Positions 62,315 to 64,000 of a stretch of DNA of 64,000 nucleotides are shown here, piece by piece. Each line of letters starts with the position of its first letter. The first letter of the stretch is position 1. Under the pieces are notes generated by a model, which was given only the letters and a program-made list of their open reading frames with translations, was not told where the DNA came from and did not search any database. Source of the DNA: Chitinophagales bacterium (GTDB taxonomy: Bacteria; Bacteroidota; Bacteroidia; Chitinophagales; CAIOSU01); the NCBI GenBank assembly GCA_040877935.1, contig JBBDNB010000057.1:127813-191812 (forward strand), given 5' to 3'. The position numbers and the translations under genes were made by a program.

Positions 62315-63909
62315 CTATCCATCTTCACAAATTGTTTGGTAAAGGCTTTTTTATCTGTTATCACTTTCACAATATACATACCGTTTGCCCAATCGCTAAT
62401 GTTGTGGGTTTCGGTAGAAATTCCCTTTTGGTAGGTTTTGTCATTGCTGCTGAACATTAATTGGCCATAGGTATTAAAAATTTGATAGACAAAGCTTTTC
62501 CTTGTGTCAAGCACGAATTTCAAATTAATGGATTGGCTGGCAGGGTTAGGCTCTGCCCTTATCACGATAAAATCCGTTTCAACTTTTTTGTTGTTTTCCT
62601 CTTCTGGTTTTTCGTATTCCGGAAGTTTGATGGCCCTGAGTTTATCAATGAACTGCTGTTTATTGTCCATTTCACCTTTCTTTGGCGAGGGGCAGCCCTG
62701 TATGGAGGCCTTAAAATTTGCTCCTGGTTGTACTCTAAATCCAGGTCCCAAAGTAATAGAATTACCAGCGGTAAATTCATAGTCCGCACCATTAAATACC
62801 GTGATGTTCTTATTGGTCGTAATATCATTATTGGCACTGAGTGTTATTTTATTTTCATCCTGATAATGTTCTGCCGGGAAATAATAGCCATCTGCATTGG
62901 CAGCGCCACCGGGCAGGGTAAGGTTATCATAGCAGGTTATTTTTTTGCCGGGCATTCCAAAAATATTCACGCTACGTTCATTAGAAGGGTTTAAAGTACT
63001 CCTTACCGTAGGAGTATGATAATTGGCATAAAATTTTCCATAGGTAGCAAACCAGGTTACAGGACAATTAGGTGTATCCCAACCAGAAAGCATACCAATC
63101 ATACGATTGTCAGAGTTATAAAGACCTGAGCCTGATGAACCATCTTCAAGCATACCATATTCCCATGCTCCAGGAACATTCATATAAGGTACATCAGTAT
63201 GAATGCAAAGAGCCTGAGTATTTGTCCCAAATATTGCGTCAAATAAATTTGCAGCGGTATAACACCCCGCTTCCATACCTAAAGTAATGACCTGATCTGT
63301 TCCGGATATTTTCTTAATGTCCCCACGGGGATGATGAATGCCCACATAATCTCCATTACCGCCAGGAAAAGTGCCGGGGTTATACAATATATTAGGATTC
63401 CAACCTGCATAGCTAACATTAAAGTGCGGAGGTAATGGCGTTGCGATTTCACATAAAGCAAAATCTCCCCAGCCGTACCAGGCTATCAGGTTGATATTTG
63501 ATTGATGGTGATATTCACGTCTTTCAAAAGTTGGATAAAGACTTACACTTTGACCTGGATAAACTCCTTTGTTACTTTGCGCGGTACTACTGCTGTATTC
63601 GTCAGGACTTTGATAATTGAAATAAAATCTTGAGTTAGTAAGATCTTCTCCAGTGAGACAATGTCTTGCTGTTATAAAGTAATAACCTATATTTTCATCG
63701 GAGACATTACGGTTTATTAGCGTCCCACTACAACCAGCTCCACTAGAAGTAATATACCTGAAAGTTGCATCAATGGATTTCTTTCTCCATTCATTATTAT
63801 AGGCTGGATCATTTACATTAATATTACAATGTTTGGATTGATCCCACTGTGCTTTAGAACTAAATGAGTAAAATAATATTAATAAAAATGATATTTCAAT
63901 AGTTCTCAT
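62308..63909 (-). CDS. Secreted trypsin-like serine protease (Lys-C-like) with T9SS domain
   Basis: 533 aa. Signal peptide about residues 1-20. The chymotrypsin-fold domain has H83 in YYFITARHCLTG, D149 in YGWGDFALCEI and S259 in EDGSSGSGLYN, matching the lysyl endopeptidase-like group (GCSGTLIN and IHHPRGDIKKIS are also typical). A beta-solenoid-like segment (NITVFNGADYEFTAGNSITL) and a T9SS sorting domain follow (RAEPNPASQSINLKFVLD ... GMYIVKVITDKKAFTKQFVK). Probably a secreted degradative enzyme. ATG at 63909, 91 bp from the window's edge; upstream context not visible. Its 3' end overlaps a displaced sorting-domain tail. Confidence 0.9.
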   Translation of the reverse strand: MRTIEISFLLILFYSFSSKAQWDQSKHCNINVNDPAYNNEWRKKSIDATFRYITSSGAGCSGTLINRNVSDENIGYYFITARHCLTGEDLTNSRFYFNYQSPDEYSSSTAQSNKGVYPGQSVSLYPTFERREYHHQSNINLIAWYGWGDFALCEIATPLPPHFNVSYAGWNPNILYNPGTFPGGNGDYVGIHHPRGDIKKISGTDQVITLGMEAGCYTAANLFDAIFGTNTQALCIHTDVPYMNVPGAWEYGMLEDGSSGSGLYNSDNRMIGMLSGWDTPNCPVTWFATYGKFYANYHTPTVRSTLNPSNERSVNIFGMPGKKITCYDNLTLPGGAANADGYYFPAEHYQDENKITLSANNDITTNKNITVFNGADYEFTAGNSITLGPGFRVQPGANFKASIQGCPSPKKGEMDNKQQFIDKLRAIKLPEYEKPEEENNKKVETDFIVIRAEPNPASQSINLKFVLDTRKSFVYQIFNTYGQLMFSSNDKTYQKGISTETHNISDWANGMYIVKVITDKKAFTKQFVKMDSY

Positions 63910-64000
63910 AGCGAATATTTTGAAATTTTAAAAGTATCTAAACCATTAAAGTACTGCACTATTCCTATATTCGGAGCAAAAAAAACTAAGCTCTCAATGT

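Overview
The window comes from a member of the Bacteroidota, probably the Saprospirales/Chitinophagales side of the phylum (inference; there is no rRNA here). Evidence: several secreted proteins end in type IX secretion (T9SS) C-terminal sorting domains with YPNP-type motifs; succinate dehydrogenase has a b558-type single membrane subunit; intergenic DNA is AT-rich; promoters fit the Bacteroidota pattern of TTG about 20 nt before TAnnTTTG; Shine-Dalgarno sequences are largely absent.

Layout. 0-4 kb: sdhC-sdhA-sdhB read leftward, with a 316-bp repeat-rich gap before sdhB. 4-5 kb: a REP-associated tyrosine transposase (RAYT) flanked by two pairs of inverted REP sequences. 5-12 kb: a secreted M43 metalloprotease, a helical protein of unknown function, and a secreted cupredoxin protein. 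12-18.5 kb: a frameshifted RhuM gene, sugar/glycosyltransferase genes (gmhA, an epimerase, GT4), an EEP-family phosphatase/nuclease, and a HigBA toxin-antitoxin pair. 18.6-24.5 kb: a penicillin-acylase-type hydrolase, a DUF3368/UPF0175 pair, the 5-oxoprolinase genes pxpABC, tRNA-Ser(TGA) and a small ferredoxin-like protein. 24.8-29.6 kb: folC, a PIN toxin pair and an exbB-exbD-tonB operon. 29.8-52.5 kb: three giant T9SS-secreted repeat proteins in tandem (1344, 2703 and about 3389 aa). 52.5-58.2 kb: an atoE-like carrier, surE, a small membrane protein, lpxB, hipBA and tRNA-Ala(GGC). 58.3-64 kb: a TPR protein, a DUF1428 protein, an E1-beta dehydrogenase gene, an SDR, a 50-aa antitoxin-like gene and a secreted trypsin-like protease.

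Functionally the window mixes housekeeping genes (respiration, folate, lipid A, 5-oxoproline salvage, TonB energising) with surface and secreted proteins (two proteases, a cupredoxin, three adhesin-like giants) and many small accessory modules, mostly toxin-antitoxin pairs.

The most striking pattern is that two accessory modules sit exactly behind a core gene and are closed off by a second, displaced copy of that gene's 3' end. hipBA lies behind lpxB (40-bp repeat, 39/40 identical), and a DUF1428 module lies behind the dehydrogenase E1-beta gene (63 bp, 58/63 identical). In both, the displaced copy keeps the reading frame and stop codon. This is the geometry of integration into a gene's 3' end, yet no integrase is present. 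A third displaced 3' tail, of a T9SS protein, lies behind the protease at the right edge.
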